Positions 47,121 to 60,600 of a DNA stretch of 64,000 bases are shown here, piece after piece; within the stretch, counting starts at the first letter, position 1; each line of letters starts with the position of its first letter. The stretch is from the NCBI GenBank assembly GCA_021399445.1, contig JAJTUQ010000008.1:1232433-1296432 (forward strand), in the 5' to 3' direction. The notes under the pieces are model-generated. The model was not told the origin of the DNA and made no database searches. It saw only the letters and a program-made list of their open reading frames with translations. The position numbers and the translations under genes are program-made. The stretch comes from Xylogone sp. PMI_703. Lineage: Eukaryota > Ascomycota > Leotiomycetes.

Positions 47121-50100
47121 CTATCTCTTTCCTAGTTTAGCTTCGTCCTAGAGCTTATAACTAGGACATAGAAGATTTTATAATAATCTAAACCTTCTTT
47201 CTTTTCCATTATGTCCTTTAAGCATGGACTTGAACAAAATTATAGTAAAGTTATACGAAAACGAAAAAAAGAAGTCTTGTCAAAATTATTAGTTTATATT
47301 GAAAATACTAAGATCAAAATGTTTCTTTGTAATAAATACAAAAAGAAAAAATTAATGTGTTAAGTCATTCTAGATTCGTTGAAATACTCAGAGTACATCA
47401 AGGCAAGTAATAGTACAAAATGTGATATTTATAACTTTTTAGCTGTTGATTAGGAGGTATTTAGTCATAAGGAGCGAAAACTTTCGGAAGATTGAGAGAA
47501 GGTTAATTTTTTGTGGTTAGAAACTTAACAAAAGGCTATTAAGACTTAGGCAAAAGTTTTTTGCTTTAATAAATAACATAAAATGTTTAGGACATATATA
47601 GTTAAGATACTTTATCAGGATCTGAAATCATTAGATGAACTAGATATTATTGAGGAGAAAGAGAAGTTCAAGAAAGAAAAAGAAATATTATAATAATTGA
47701 AAACTACTTAGTTAACGGAGGTTAAGTCTTTCGAGGCCTTCTCCTTTGACACTGATTTCTTTGCTTATGTTAATGTTTTATTTGATCTGTCCTAGCTTAC
47801 TTCATCTGTTCATATTCCTCTAGGAGTTTACTAGAGTTGGTAAGATGTTTTTCTAGTTCCTAAGTATTTAATTATTCATATTCTTCTTATTCTTTCTATC
47901 TGACTAAGTATTGTTTCTTATTTTTTACTAATTTGTTGTTTAGGATTTCTTCGACTTTTTATTTTATATTTAAGTCTTATTCTAATTCTAAGTCTAGAGC
48001 TGACAGCAATCTAGGTAATACTTTTTCTAGTATAGCTGTATGAAATACTGGATATATTCGTATAATATTAAGGAGTTTTAGTTTATATGTCAGATTTCCT
48101 AGTTTCTTTTTGATTTTGTATAGTCTAATCTTTTTCTAGTCTAATTTATCGTTCGATCTTGTTGTTTTAATAAATCTGTAGATAATATAAACTTTATCTT
48201 CTTCTTTAAGCTTAAGTTTTATATTATACTTTTGATTATAGTATTTCTTTATGTATTCTTGTACGAATTTGATGTTATACTTTAAGCGATTATGGATTTT
48301 TTCTAATTTGTTTACTTGTTGTTCAACTATCTTAAAAATGTTTTTTACCTCTGTTTTTATAAAGTGGGTTTGGGCTTTGTAACCATAATTCACAAAGAAA
48401 GGTGTAACTTTAATAATTTCACTTTTTATGTTATTATATATTAATTATACCATTAATAAGAAGTTTCTCTAATTTGACTGTTTATAATCCACATAATAAC
48501 GAAGATAAGCTTTTATGATCTAGTTTATTCACTTAATCTGACTATTTGTCTAAGTTTATCCCTTTGTAACGATTTTTCTTTTAATACCTAATCTTTTATA
48601 GATTGCTTCCCAGAATTTCAACGTAAAAAGCTTATCTCTGTCCGAAATAATTTTTACTAAAATATTATAATCTGTTATAACCCTGGAAATCATAATTTTT
48701 GTTAAATCCTTAATTGTCTATGTTTCCTTCTATAATAATATGATAGAGTATTTCGTAAGTTTATCTATTATAGTGAAGATGGAGTCATAGTAATCTTTAT
48801 TTAATCTGTTGACACTTCTTGATAAGGGTAATCTTGTAATAAAATCTCATGAAATAAAAGTCTAAGATTTCTTTAGTATCTGAAAAGGTATTAATTGTCT
48901 TACAAACTTCTTTCTTGATATTTTAGCTTTATAACAAACATTATAATTATTGACAACTTTAGTGACTTCCTGCTGGAGTTTGAAAATAAAGAATTTCTGC
49001 TATAGTCTGTTCTTGGTTTTTGTAATTCTTTGATGACTATATATAGACAATTCATATTATTCTTTTATAAACTCTTAAATAATTATTAGTAAGATGAATA
49101 CTCTCTCGTTCTTTAGCCAAATACTTAGAAACTCCTGATCCTTGAGCTAATCAGCTTCAAGATCTTTAAAGATTTCTTTCTCTTCTATAGTGACTAACTT
49201 GATTTTTTCTAATTATTCCTCATTAATAATTTATATGATTATTAATATCTGTATGTAGTTAAAGTATAGAGTATTACCTTTTTTTTTAAATATAGTAAAT
49301 TCTTGCTTAAAACTTCTTTTTATATAGTCTGGTTATTTGTTTAAAATATTGACTTTAGTGTTCTTTGATCCTTAAACATGACGAATCCTGAAATCATATT
49401 ATGTTAATGTTTTGTATCAATGTACTTGTTTACTGTTAAGATCTTTAGTGATCATAAAAGTTATTAAATTCTTGTAATCCGATAAAATCTCGAATAGATA
49501 TTTAGTATTACATAAGTAAACTTTCCAATATTTACAGTAATTTACAATAGCTAAAAGTTCTTTTTCATAAATATTATAGTTTAACTCTACTGAAATAAAC
49601 TTTCGAGAATAAAAGATTATTAGCCTCTAACGTCCTTTATCATCTTTTTGTAATAAGACTTTACTCAATGCTTTACTTAAGGCATCTGTTTTCAGTAAGT
49701 ATAATTTCTCGGGATCGGCATAAGTTAGTATTTGGTTTTCGTCAAACTGATTTTTAACTTCTTGGAAAACTTTCTTTTGCCTCTCTTCTCAAACGAAGGG
49801 TATATCTTTCTTCGTTAATTCCGTCAACAAGTTGACTATCTTCGAGTAAGTTATCATATAACATCTATAATAATTAGTAAGTCTGTTAAACTGTTAAACT
49901 TTCTTGACCATCTTTAGAGTAAGCTATTCTCTGATGACTTTTACTTTCTCTGAGTCTATTCGGAATCTTTTGTCCGAAATTATTTTACCTAAGAATTTCA
50001 TTTCTGTCATATTAAACTGACATTTAGCTAACTTATACTTCATATCATTATTAATTAATACTTTAAGTACAGTACAAATATACTATTTGTATTCTTTTAA

Positions 50101-53100
50101 TATCTTGGAATAAATTAAGATGTTATCCAAATATACTACTACAAAGTAATCCAAATATAGTCTCAAAATCGTATTATTCATTTTCTGCATAATTACCAAT
50201 ATATTTGTTAAACCAAAAGATATGATTAATAGTTCATAAAGTTTATATTTAGTTCGAATAATAATGTATTACTTGTGTTTTTCCTTGATTCTTATCAAGT
50301 TGAATCCTGCAGTAAAGTCTAATTTCGTAAAATATCTAACTCCAATGAGTATATCTTGTATATTATCAATACAAGGTAATGGGTATTTGTTTTTTATAGT
50401 TTTGCTGTTTAAATTTCTGTAATCTCCATATAGTCTTCCCCGGGGGTCGTCTAGCTTTGGCGTCCATATCAATGACATTCTTCACGAAGAGTTCAACTTC
50501 CTGTAGAAGCTCTTTGTGGTCTGTTCATTCAGTCACTTCTTCAGGATCTCATCCCTAGTGGGATTCGTTCTATAAATAGATCCGTAAGAAAGGGTTATAC
50601 TTTCCTGGAGAATGATTTTGTGATCCCATTCTTTATATAAGAGTAAAGCTGTATCCTTTGGTCACAGAGTGAATAATTTACGACAGTTTTAGTATTTTTC
50701 CGGAAAAATATCCAGTTTATTCTGGAGGTCATCCTGAGTAAGTTCAACAACAAAGACATTTTGTACGGGCTATTCCTTTGGTCCAGTGCCATAGTAATAT
50801 TTAAATGTTAATTTTTTTGTTTTCCAGTTAATGTTTAAGTCATAGAATTCTAACTAAGGTTATCCTAGGATAATATCTTCTTTTCCAAGAAAAGAAACCT
50901 CAAACCAGATTTGTTCTTAATGATTTCTAATCTTTATGATAAGAAGTTTAGTTCTGGCGAACATTTCTTCTTTTACTAATGAGTCATCAATTATTCGTAA
51001 GGGTTAATTATAGACCTCAGTCTGTACGTTTATTATTTTAGTAACTTATGGCGAAATTAGATTGATCTGGTTTCCCGAATCCATCAAAGCCCTAAGGTTT
51101 CCGTTGCTAAACTTAATATCCAACCAGATAGTTTCTCCTTCGTCAGTCATAAACACATCAAAAGTGAATTCTGTATTAAATTCCTCTTCTCGAGTTATCT
51201 GAGGCGATGTCCTCTTTGTTCTAGGCTTTCTCAGGTTGAACAGGTTGTTGATATGCTTTTTAAGGAGTATTTATTCGTCATTAAACTTATAATAATGACC
51301 TATCTCATAGCTATAACATTGTTCTTGATGTTCTATATAAAAAATTGTTTCTCGATATGCCTCCTTCCTGGCTTAATACATCCTTTCTTAGTCTTTATGA
51401 TATATAACCCAGGTATAAGAGTCTTGTCGGGGTAATTATATGTTTTCTCCGAGAGAGTAAAGTACTAGGTCATCGTGGTATAATCTGCTGATAGTGATTT
51501 TTTCGAAGTTGGACCATGTAACCTTAACTACAGTTCTTAATTTCTATATTTTGTATTAAAGAAGTTTTTCTTGCTAAAGTAATATATTCTAAAGGATATT
51601 TCTTTTGATTAGTCTCTAGGTTTTTATATAACTTCTGTCAGGGTAAAGAGTTATTCTAACTAATATCATTCTTTCGTTTACTTATGGCTTGTTTGTTTGG
51701 TAAGATTAGGCAATAAAATTCTTTTGTTCTATATAATTAAAGAGTTTAGAGCCTTAGAAGACTTTCCGAAAAGATTCCTTTACTATTCTTTGGTTAAGTT
51801 CTAATACCTTAAGTATTATATATAAAGAATACACTGGCGAAATTTTAATATATTCCTTTTCTTTCGGAGAGTTTTATGATATAATGTTGAACACTGATTT
51901 ACTGGTATTTATTTCGATTCTGACTTAGTAGAATCTGTCTTAAAATTCTTCACGGATCATTGGTTCTTCTCTAATTTGTCTTAAGAGGAAAAGATCCGGT
52001 AGGTCAGTAGTATTTTAATATTCTTCTGGAGAGAAGTTGTCAGGATTAACAATTTCTAAGCCCCGTCATTTCACTTCTTTTACGGTAGACATTAATATAT
52101 TTAACTCATTTACGGTAAGAGAGAAAACTCCTGAGGATGTTAAGCTTCTGGTGTTATAATAAATTTCTGTAGTAAGATCTTTTGTCAGAAAAGCTCGAAG
52201 GATCTAGTCTACTGACCAATCTTTAATATTTTCAGGAATATAATCTGAGTCGTCAGGGTCTAGGAACAGATTCTCCGTTGAACTGTCTGAGTATATTATC
52301 AACATAATTTTAACTTCTTTAGATTTTCCTTTGTCCTTGTCATTATACTCTGAGGCTCTGTGTCTTGTTTAGCTATACCTGAAACAAAGGTTTTTCTCTT
52401 TTCGTTCTTTATATTATTCAGGAATAAGATTGAACTTCTTCTTTCTTTTTCTTTTAGTGTTTGATTTTCTGTTCCTCTTGCTTTCCGTGAATGTCTTCAT
52501 ATCCACTGTTTCTTTCTTCTTATAGAATCTTTTGTACTCTTTTTTGTCAGAAAAAGCCCTTTTTTCTAACTTATGTTTATAATGTTGGTTATTAAACTGA
52601 ACAGCTTTATAGATCATATTACTTAGGGTCTTAGGCCTTTCGTCGAGTTGGGCAATGTTGTCCTTTACTTCTTCTTTGAAGTTGTTATAAAAAGCATCTT
52701 TCAAGTCTTCATTACTATAGGTCGTAAGAATAGTATATCTTCTGAATTCTACTGCATAGTGAGAGGCTAAGCCTTTTTGTCGAATATTATGTACTTTTCT
52801 TTTAGCATTAGTCATTTCATCGATATTACTAAAGATAGGTATGACTTCTTTCCAAAAATCTTTAACGGACTTAAACAATTATTTTGTGGAGGCCTAATAA
52901 TAAGTCTTGTCTGTCGTAGATAAATAGTTTTCAAAATAAAGTCTTATCTAATCAAAAGTAGTTTTTTCTAGGTAAGAGGTGATCTAAAGGATCCGGTTGA
53001 TGTTGTTAACAAACCGATCCTTATTAAAGAACAAGTACAGAGTAACTTGTATCTTGAAGACTTTGAACTTACTTCGTTCATCCTTGAACCTCATGGACAA

Positions 53101-53246
53101 GCTCACTTTTGGGGTTCTTTCTACTTCCTGTTCTCGTATTAGAGTGTCTTGTTCCTCTGGGTTAGGGTTATTCTGTTCCTCTGGCTTAGGAACTAAGTCT
53201 GAAGATTCTCTGGCCATAGTACTCTCGAGTTTTAAGGTACTCAAAG

Positions 53247-53853
53247 TATAATATTCTTACAAGGGTATAGGGTTATTTATCACTCAAATGATAAATAAAG
53301 ATAAAGGGCAAGAGAATATCTTCACAAAGCTTTAAAATGGTTACTATAAAATGTAAGTATGCTATAAATCAATTAAGTTAAGCATAAAGCTCTTATCTAC
53401 TGTAAGTATTATTTACTTATATAAAGAGTAAATTTCCTTCGAGTCTCATTAATCTTATTGATCCTCTTAGGGATTCATGGGATCTATAGGATTTGTTTAC
53501 TTAATCCAGGTACTTACTTAATCATTAGTACTAACTTTTTGCACATATAAACAAATCGCTAGTATAAGCGGAAAAATAATACTATTTCTTTGATAGTATT
53601 ATTACTTAGTTAATATAATCAAAGGGTTAGTATTATAATTCTGATAGTACTATCCTTTAACTTGTACAACCCTTTTTATAGTACTAGTGTTGAACTTGTA
53701 TTATCCTTTCGTTAGTACTAGTAATGTGATAGTACTAGTAATACTATAACCAGGACCCTGATAGCCGTCTTATCTTATACTTATTTAACTAAGGTGATGG
53801 CTATAGAGGCTTTGTACTTAAGTTGCTTGTTATAACTCTGTGGGGTCGTGACA
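53247..53853 (-). repeat. 5' LTR of copy 2
   Basis: 607 bp. The outer end on the minus strand is TGTCACGACC. The inner end at 53247 has lost its TG to TA, and gag starts about 30 bp further in. Confidence 0.9.
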
Positions 53854-53858
53854 ATTAT

Positions 53859-55120
53859 AATAATTATTAATTTACAATAAAGGCTTTGAAATTTAACTTA
53901 AATCTATAATATCATTTCTTAATAATCTTTTATAAATAAATATATTATATTATGTCTTATAAAATAGATAAGATTTTCATATTCATTTAATAAAAAAATT
54001 AATAGAAATATATTAAAAAAATATAACCGAAAAAAAAAAAATTAATTTATAGTTTTAAAATTCTTACATTTATTTTATAAGATTTGTATAATATATATAT
54101 ATTTAAGAATAATTTAATTATAAGAATAAAAAAAGTATTATAGGTTATAAATTATGAAATAAGTTTTGTATAACTTTTTTTATTTTATAAAGTAAAAACT
54201 ACTTTTTGATAGTTATAAGGAACAGACTTAAGAGTAGTTTGGATTTGGTCTTATAGAATAAAATCTGAGAATTACATAAAGTAAGCAAGTTAGCTTGACG
54301 AAGCTTTTTAGTGAATTATGATATAATATAAGCTTTGTAGATAATTCTTTAGGTAATATAACCTATTTATTTAAAACAAACTATGCCGAAATTATATGTT
54401 TAACAGAGCTTCTTCTAGTTCCTTATAACTTTATATTTTCATCTAGTTTTTATATATATTCTAACTTTTGTTCTTTTCGTTTTCTTTTCTTGTTTTCTTT
54501 TCTTAGTTATAGTATTTTTTAATATACTTAAACAGAAGATGATTATTTCTTTATAAAGTTGATTAACTAAGTAATCTAAGTCTTCACGAGCCTAACTGCT
54601 AGAGAATGTACTATATAATATATTTATTCATGAATAAACTAAACTATATTAAGTTACTATAATGATATTCTCCTTAAGTACTTTTATTCTTGATTAAAGT
54701 ATAAGTAATAATTATCTTCTAGACTTAGAACATATCAAAGTACTCTGTCATATCTTTGAAAAAGAGTAACTATAACAAGAACTAAAAAGGAACTAACTTT
54801 ATATTATATATTCTCAAGCAGAAGTACAATGTATAATGACGTACTTGGAAGAAGTTTTATAAAGAGTCCTACTATCATATGGATTTGTTCTAGAGTCTGG
54901 TCTGTTATAGGCCCATACCCTAGTATCTGACCTTCCTTAACATCTTATCATTCTCTTATCCTCTCATCTTTCATCTTTTTAACTTTCTGACCTATTTATA
55001 ATCAATATCGGATCATATACAAGAAGTCTCCGAATCGTTCACTATTTGTCACTTGTTTATACTTTACTTACATGTCAAGATATATACTATTCGACCTTTT
55101 CCTGTCCTTACGTCTTAATA
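53859..55120. other. AT-rich compartment, no gene
   Basis: About 1.26 kb, very AT-rich up to roughly 54900, becoming less so towards 55120. No gene recognised. Confidence 0.55.
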
Positions 55121-55126
55121 TTCTAT

Positions 55127-55169
55127 CCACAATCGAGGTAGTAGCGCCAAGCTTGACGCCGGATTGTGG
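55127..55169. repeat. Hairpin at the left end of the helicase-element repeat
   Basis: CCACAATC (55127-55134) and GATTGTGG (55162-55169) are perfect inverted repeats around an inner GCGCCAAGCTTGACGCC. The same block recurs, with changes, at 56984-57040. It marks the start of a ~430-bp segment duplicated upstream of both the decayed and the intact C2H2/recombinase genes. Confidence 0.7.
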
Positions 55170-55560
55170 ACTAATCAATACCCCGGTATTTTAGCACGTC
55201 GAAGAAACTAGGACATCCTGCCAGGTTCTACCTGCCAGGTTTTTATATCACAGTATTTTGACGCGAAAATGATATATATAAGGCAAGTTGATATCGTGAT
55301 TTCAGATTTCACATCAGATTTCCATTTAACCCAGTGATTATGTCGTTATAGTCAAATTAAAGTTAACCTGAAAGTTTAGATGGGGTCGATTAGTCAGCTA
55401 ACCTAGTTACCCTGGATTGTACCAGGAGACTAATGTAAAAACGTTAATAATATATAAGTAAGTTAAACTATATATAGAACAAGTTAACATTAGTAAAGTT
55501 AATGTAAAGTTTAAATCATATAAAAGTTATATGATTAAGTAAAGTCAAATTATATAAAAT
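55127..55560 (+). repeat. Direct repeat, upstream copy of element 5' region
   Basis: Colinear with 56984-57460. Shared landmarks include GCGCCAAGCTTGACGC, TCAATACCCCGGTATTTTAG, CAGATTT..TTTAACCCAGTGATTATGT, GATTAGTCAGC, AAGAACGTTGGTAATATA-like sequence and TATATGATTA. This copy has lost more C and G. It probably contains the promoter and 5' UTR of the element. Confidence 0.8.
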
Positions 55561-55584
55561 TTAAACGATTATATAATAAATTAA

Positions 55585-55604
55585 TTAAATCATATAGGAT
55601 TTAA
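55585..55604 (+). repeat. Palindrome TTAAATC-N6-GATTTAA
   Basis: A perfect copy of the 20-bp motif that recurs in the introns and 3' flank of the intact gene. A related palindrome (AATCATATAA..TTATATGATT) lies about 70 bp upstream. Confidence 0.85.
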
Positions 55605-55829
55605 GGAGTTTATAGCCAGGATTCGTGTCATATACCATATAACACAGAATAAGAAACGATCAGGAGATGGAAATTAAACCGTCATTAAAGAAGCAACGTT
55701 CATTTAAAGAAGTTACTAGTTATTTAAATACATATCATCCAAGTTAATCACAAGAATAGACAAAAGTTAACTATTAATCAGTTTTTGAATCATACATATC
55801 ATTGAACTTTATTTACAAAAACAGGCAAG

Positions 55830-56980
55830 ATGAAGAAATACGTCCATTTGCCTGAGTTCCTGGCCATCATTTGCATAATATATAAGTATAAAGTTTTACG
55901 TGATTATATCGATACCTATTTTACGGGAAAACCCCATAAGAAGTTAACTAAAGCAAAACGAGCAGAGTTAGTACAAGAGATTATTCAGATTAAAGGGTTA
56001 ATCGTAAATGAATCTGAATTAGAGTAATATAAGTTTTCGTTTCCCTTATTTACAACCCCCCTTGTCATAGTATTAGAGAAAGTTTAGGATGATAATATAT
56101 GATGTACATTTAAAGTGAATAGTATAGAATATAGATATGTATATCACTTGTTATAATATATACAAAAGTATAAGTTAGAGGAGTATAGATAAAAGAGCAA
56201 ACGAAGAGGGGGTTAACCCAAGAGAGATAATATAACTGAAGTAGCCAAGGTACTATGGAAGACTAATGTCCATTGTCAGTAGTTTTTCAATCATAGACTT
56301 AAGTTATAATATTTCGAAGTTATATTAGCTGTGGAAGTATGCCGGGAGCTTAGGTTAACGTCCTGAACTGACTAGTTCGAGACCAAGAAATAAGCATTAT
56401 TGGAGGTAATCTACAAGGCCGAGGAGGAGGAGAGTCGCAAGATCGTAAAGCCAGACAAGGCTAAAAAGCTTAACCTGTGATTATGACGTATAAGGTAGGT
56501 TAATTATACAGAAAGGTTAGACCGGAAGAAGTTATAAACATTGATTATCTCAGTTAGTGACGAAGAGCCCAAATTGTAAATATTATGTAAAACATTTAAT
56601 TAATTGATCTAGGATATTTAATATTATATTATCCATGAGGTGATCGGATTAGAAATGTTATTCGAAACTAACAAGAAAGAATTCAACAAAGAGACATAGA
56701 TGTTGTTTAACAGTTAGATGGATAGTACTACGGTTAAATGATATACCAAGATATATAAGTAAATGTTGTATTTTATATTCTGGGCCAAGAAACAGGAACT
56801 TGACCAATGGCTTCCGTACGAGTTAACAGGAAGACAGCAGATTATGATCGAGAGTGTACAAACAAGCATTGAGAAGTTGATACGATGGAAAGCAGACCAT
56901 CAATCGGAGAACGAGGATAGTGAAGACGAGGATGAAGATGCGAACAGGGACAAAAATGAAGACGATGATGACATCGAGTT
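55830..56980 (+). pseudogene. Decayed, truncated copy of the C2H2/OrsD-like gene
   Basis: The ATG at 55830 starts a frame (YKYKVLRDYIDTYF then RAELVQEIIQIKGLIVNES) that resembles the first zinc-finger unit of DUF3505/OrsD proteins with its cysteines lost. After unreadable sequence, 56763-56980 gives YELTGRQQIMIESVQTSIEK and an acidic tract. This corresponds to TFTSGQWKCINRIREW plus acidic residues at the start of exon 2 in the intact gene. The frame then runs straight into the duplicated hairpin/promoter block at 56984. The copy is thus cut off before the recombinase core by the next copy, in the same orientation. Confidence 0.65.
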
Positions 56981-56983
56981 TAT

Positions 56984-57460
56984 CTACAATCGGGGTGGTG
57001 GCGCCAAGCTTGACGCTGGGTTATGGACTATCCACAATCGTTGAAATAAATCAGGTCTATTATGGTTTTTTCAGTCAATCAATACCCCGGTATTTTAGTA
57101 CGCCAAAGAAACGGGGGCCTGTTATAAATAGATTGAGGTACCCAGATATGAATTTTCAGTTTGAGCCAACAGTTGAATATTTGACCCAGAAAAAGAGTAT
57201 AAAACATAAGTAAATATCGCGATTTCATATTTTGCATCAGATTTACGTTTAACCCAGTGATTATGTTGTTATCGTCAAGTTAAGGTTAATCCAAAAATTT
57301 TGATGAGAATGATTAGTCAGCCAGCCCAGTTACCCCAGATTCCCGACCGAGGGTCCAATGCAAGAACGTTGGTAATATACAAGCCAACCCACATATGGAA
57401 CAGATTAACGTTAGCCAGGCCTATTCCGAGTTCAACCTATATAAAGATTATATGATAATA
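56984..57460 (+). repeat. Direct repeat, downstream copy (probable promoter region)
   Basis: Second, better preserved copy of the 55127-55560 block, lying 160-640 bp upstream of the start codon at 57624. A CCACAATC half-site is at about 57032-57039. It is likely the 5' regulatory region of the intact gene. Confidence 0.75.
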
Positions 57461-57623
57461 TAAAGAAAAGCTCGGATTAAACGTCGTGTTATGTGCACAC
57501 ACAACAAGTTGTATGTAAACGGGGATTGGTCAGATTAAGGTTTTGAGGCCCGTGCAGCGAGAAGACGTTTTGTGAACACACAACAAGATTAGGGTTATAC
57601 AATAATCCACGAAATTTAATGAT

Positions 57624-60600
57624 TTGACATCGAAAATGAATTCAGCATATGAAGTTAGACCCATCCCCGAAGTTTGGAGCGATATAGTCCATTTGAACGT
57701 GAAGTATAAGGTGTTGTTGTGTTTGAGCGACCGGTGCAACAAAGCGGTCAGCGCCCGTGGGTTAGTAGAGCACATCCGCAGGTATCACGACGTCAAGCCA
57801 GCAATCCGGCGTCAAATCGAGCGATATACGAAAGAATTCAAGCATGATTACAATTACGCGACGATTCCCATTCCCGAGAATGGTTTGGCACCACAGCCCA
57901 TCATCCCCATCGTAGATGGATACCAATGTAGAGAGTGTTCGTATATCACCCAAAGCGACCAATATATACGACGGCATGCAAATAAGGACCACGAGAAAAA
58001 GCGAACAACCATCGACGAGATATGTACCAGAGTACGGTTGCAAACATGGTTTCGGGATGGCAAAGAGCGATATTGGGTGGTGGACGAGAGCAAGCAGGCC
58101 GACGAGGAGTATCAACGTCGCCAGATCACCGTCCCCGACGTGGGAGAAGTCGACAACAACCCGGTTGACGGAGAAGGGCCAGATGAGGAAGTCCCAGCGT
58201 GGGTTTCGGCCAGTGATCCAATTGCCCAAGAGATCCGGGCATGGGAGATAGCCAAGCAGGAGCATCGTGCAACATTGTTAGCCACGGTGCCGGCCGACGA
58301 GTGGGATCCATGGTTGCGGTTTACCGGATGGAATACAGTATTGCAGCAGTCCAAGCATGATTTGGTCAAGACACATGCGTTCAGTGAAGTAGCCAAGCCA
58401 GAGGAGCCACAGTTGTGTCGATTGATGGCGGCATGGGGCCGGATTTTGGAGCGGTGTTTGGATACGTTGGCCAGCGTGGACCACAAAGATGCATTAAAGT
58501 GGTGGAAGTCGCCGAAAAATGAGGTGGCCCACCAGCACCCATTTGAATTACACCAGAATTCAAAGTCAGTGGACCGGTGCAGCGAGGATTGGCAGCGGTT
58601 TATATGTTACGCCATGCGCACGGCGCCAGAGGAGGAGGGAGGTGAGACGGGTAAGTAATGAGTTTTATTCGTACCATTGGAGAGTATGATTATGCAAAGG
58701 AGCCCATTCGGAAAGGCATATCAAAAGTTGGACGTGCAGAAGGGGTTTTCAAGAAGGGATTAACCCAGCGGCAAAGGCGGTATTTAAATCATTTAGGAGT
58801 TAAGAAAATGGTCAAGTGATCAATTCAGAGCCGAGAGGTTAAATCATATAGGATTTAAGGGCCAGCGCCAGTAACCGAAAGGGAGGCCAACCCAGCCAAT
58901 GTGTAAAGTACGTTAAATCATGTAGGATTTAAGGGCCGGCACCAAGCCGGATTTTTTTTTGCATGACGTATACGCCGGAGAAAAAGGATAGATGTTAACG
59001 GTGTACAGAGACAGGAGTCACGTTCACCAGCGGCCAGTGGAAGTGTATCAACCGCATACGTGAGTGGATGGAGGAGAACGAGGATCCCGACGAGCCCACG
59101 GCCGAAGACGACCCATTGGCCGATATGTTGATGTGTTTGTGCATGTTGGTGTTAAAGCAGGACACCAGCCGGATGCCGTTGTACGAGTCGCCGTTGATGC
59201 ATTATATGGCGGTCCGAGGAATCGACGTCAGCGGCCCACGGTTACGGTCATCCATGCAGTCGACGCCCACGATGGGACGCATATTGTGGATCGGGCGATT
59301 GATCATGTTAGAGGTGGCGGTCCCATTGGTGGGGTGGCCAGCATTAGGGTTGCAGGCCAGGCACGAGTTGCGGTCCGTCCCGCAGCGGATCCAGGAGATT
59401 CGACGACACCATTTGTGCGAGGGGTCGTATTCACCAATATCCAGCATTTTGTCGCAGTTAGCCAAGGGCAAAAAGTCCAACGATGAACATCAGGAACCGT
59501 CGAATATCCATTGGTCCCACGACGAAGAAACGATTTATTATCAGGGACCAGGAATCCGGATGGATAGTTTACGCAGGATGTGTCGGAATTTAATTAGCGA
59601 ATTAAGAATATTAATTCGAGAATTGATGTTTGACCAGCCACCACCCACGATTGATTTGACGACAATCGAGGATTCGATGGCGTGGAATACGCATTTTCGA
59701 CGAGTTGAATATAATTTTATTGAGAACGTCAAAAATCAGAAGCAGTGCAAAGTTGGGTGGGAATATTTGTACCGGCGGGCACGGCAGAAGGGCGGACCAT
59801 GGTCATTAATCAAGCGGGCAGCAGATGGGACGGAGACGTGGAACGAGTCACAGAAGAGAGGGTATTTAAACCGGGAAAGGGAGTTTTTGCGGAAGTTGAT
59901 GGTGACGATGCATATCACAGGAGGACAGCCGGCGCGGGGGCCGGAGATCGGGTCGATCAAGGTCAGCAACAGCGTATATTCGGCACGCAACATATACGTG
60001 ATCAACGGGCAGGTATGTTTTTTGACGATGTACGACAAGTCACGCAAACGGCGAGGCAACACGGATTACATCGTGCGATTTTTACCAACGGCGGTCAGCC
60101 AGATGGTGGTACAGTATTTGGTGTACGTGCGGCCATTCGCGCGGGCATTAGACCGTCGCGAGTCGGAGTATTTGTTCGCGGACGAGGGCAAGCCGTGGGC
60201 AGGGGAGGAGTTGAGCAATCAGTTGGCCAAAGACAGCCAGAGGTATTTAGGAGTGCGGTTGACGACGCGGGGATATCGACAGGTGGCGATCGGGATAGCG
60301 GTGCGCAAGTTGGGACGGGCCAGCCGGACGTGGGAGAAGGAGGAGGGAATGAAGGGGGAGGAGGAGGACGAGGACGAGGGTGAAGAGGAGGAAGCAGAGG
60401 GAGATGGAGAAGAGACAGGAGGATTAGCATTGGATACGTTTCGACATGCGTTGATTCGGTGAGTGATTTTTATTTTTTTATATTTTTTATATTTTTATAT
60501 TTTTATTTAATATTTTTAATTTTTAATTTGGTTATTTTATCATACAAAAAGATAAAAGGAGAAAGTTGGTAATAGATGAGGTTAGCAAGTAGGGAGAGGG

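Larger units (their letters stand above)
46514..53853 (-). mobile_element. Full-length Ty3/Gypsy chromovirus, RIP-degraded (copy 2)
   Basis: Same family as copy 1 but on the minus strand, 7340 bp, with 607-bp LTRs and a perfect ATTAT target duplication (46509-46513 and 53854-53858). Order on the minus strand: gag from the ATG at 53217 (PKPEEQNNPNPEEQ start), more gag at 52878-52414 ending in a basic tail, RT with WTPKLDDPRGRLYGDYRNLN and YFTKLDFTAGFNLI at 50478-50269, RNase H, integrase, and a chromodomain near 47820-47990. The polypurine tract AGGAAAGAGATAG abuts the 3' LTR. It is a little less damaged than copy 1 in gag and RT but still full of stops. Confidence 0.93.

Noticed and set aside
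58935..58966. GC hairpin followed by a T-run as a bacterial-type terminator
   Set aside because: It resembles an intrinsic terminator, but it lies inside a eukaryotic intron where such elements do not act.
59064..60383. Long open frames overlapping exon 2 in a second plus-strand frame (59064-59486 and 59745-60383)
   Set aside because: They are composition-driven shadows of the GC- and purine-rich recombinase exon, with Gly/Arg-rich translations and no domain.
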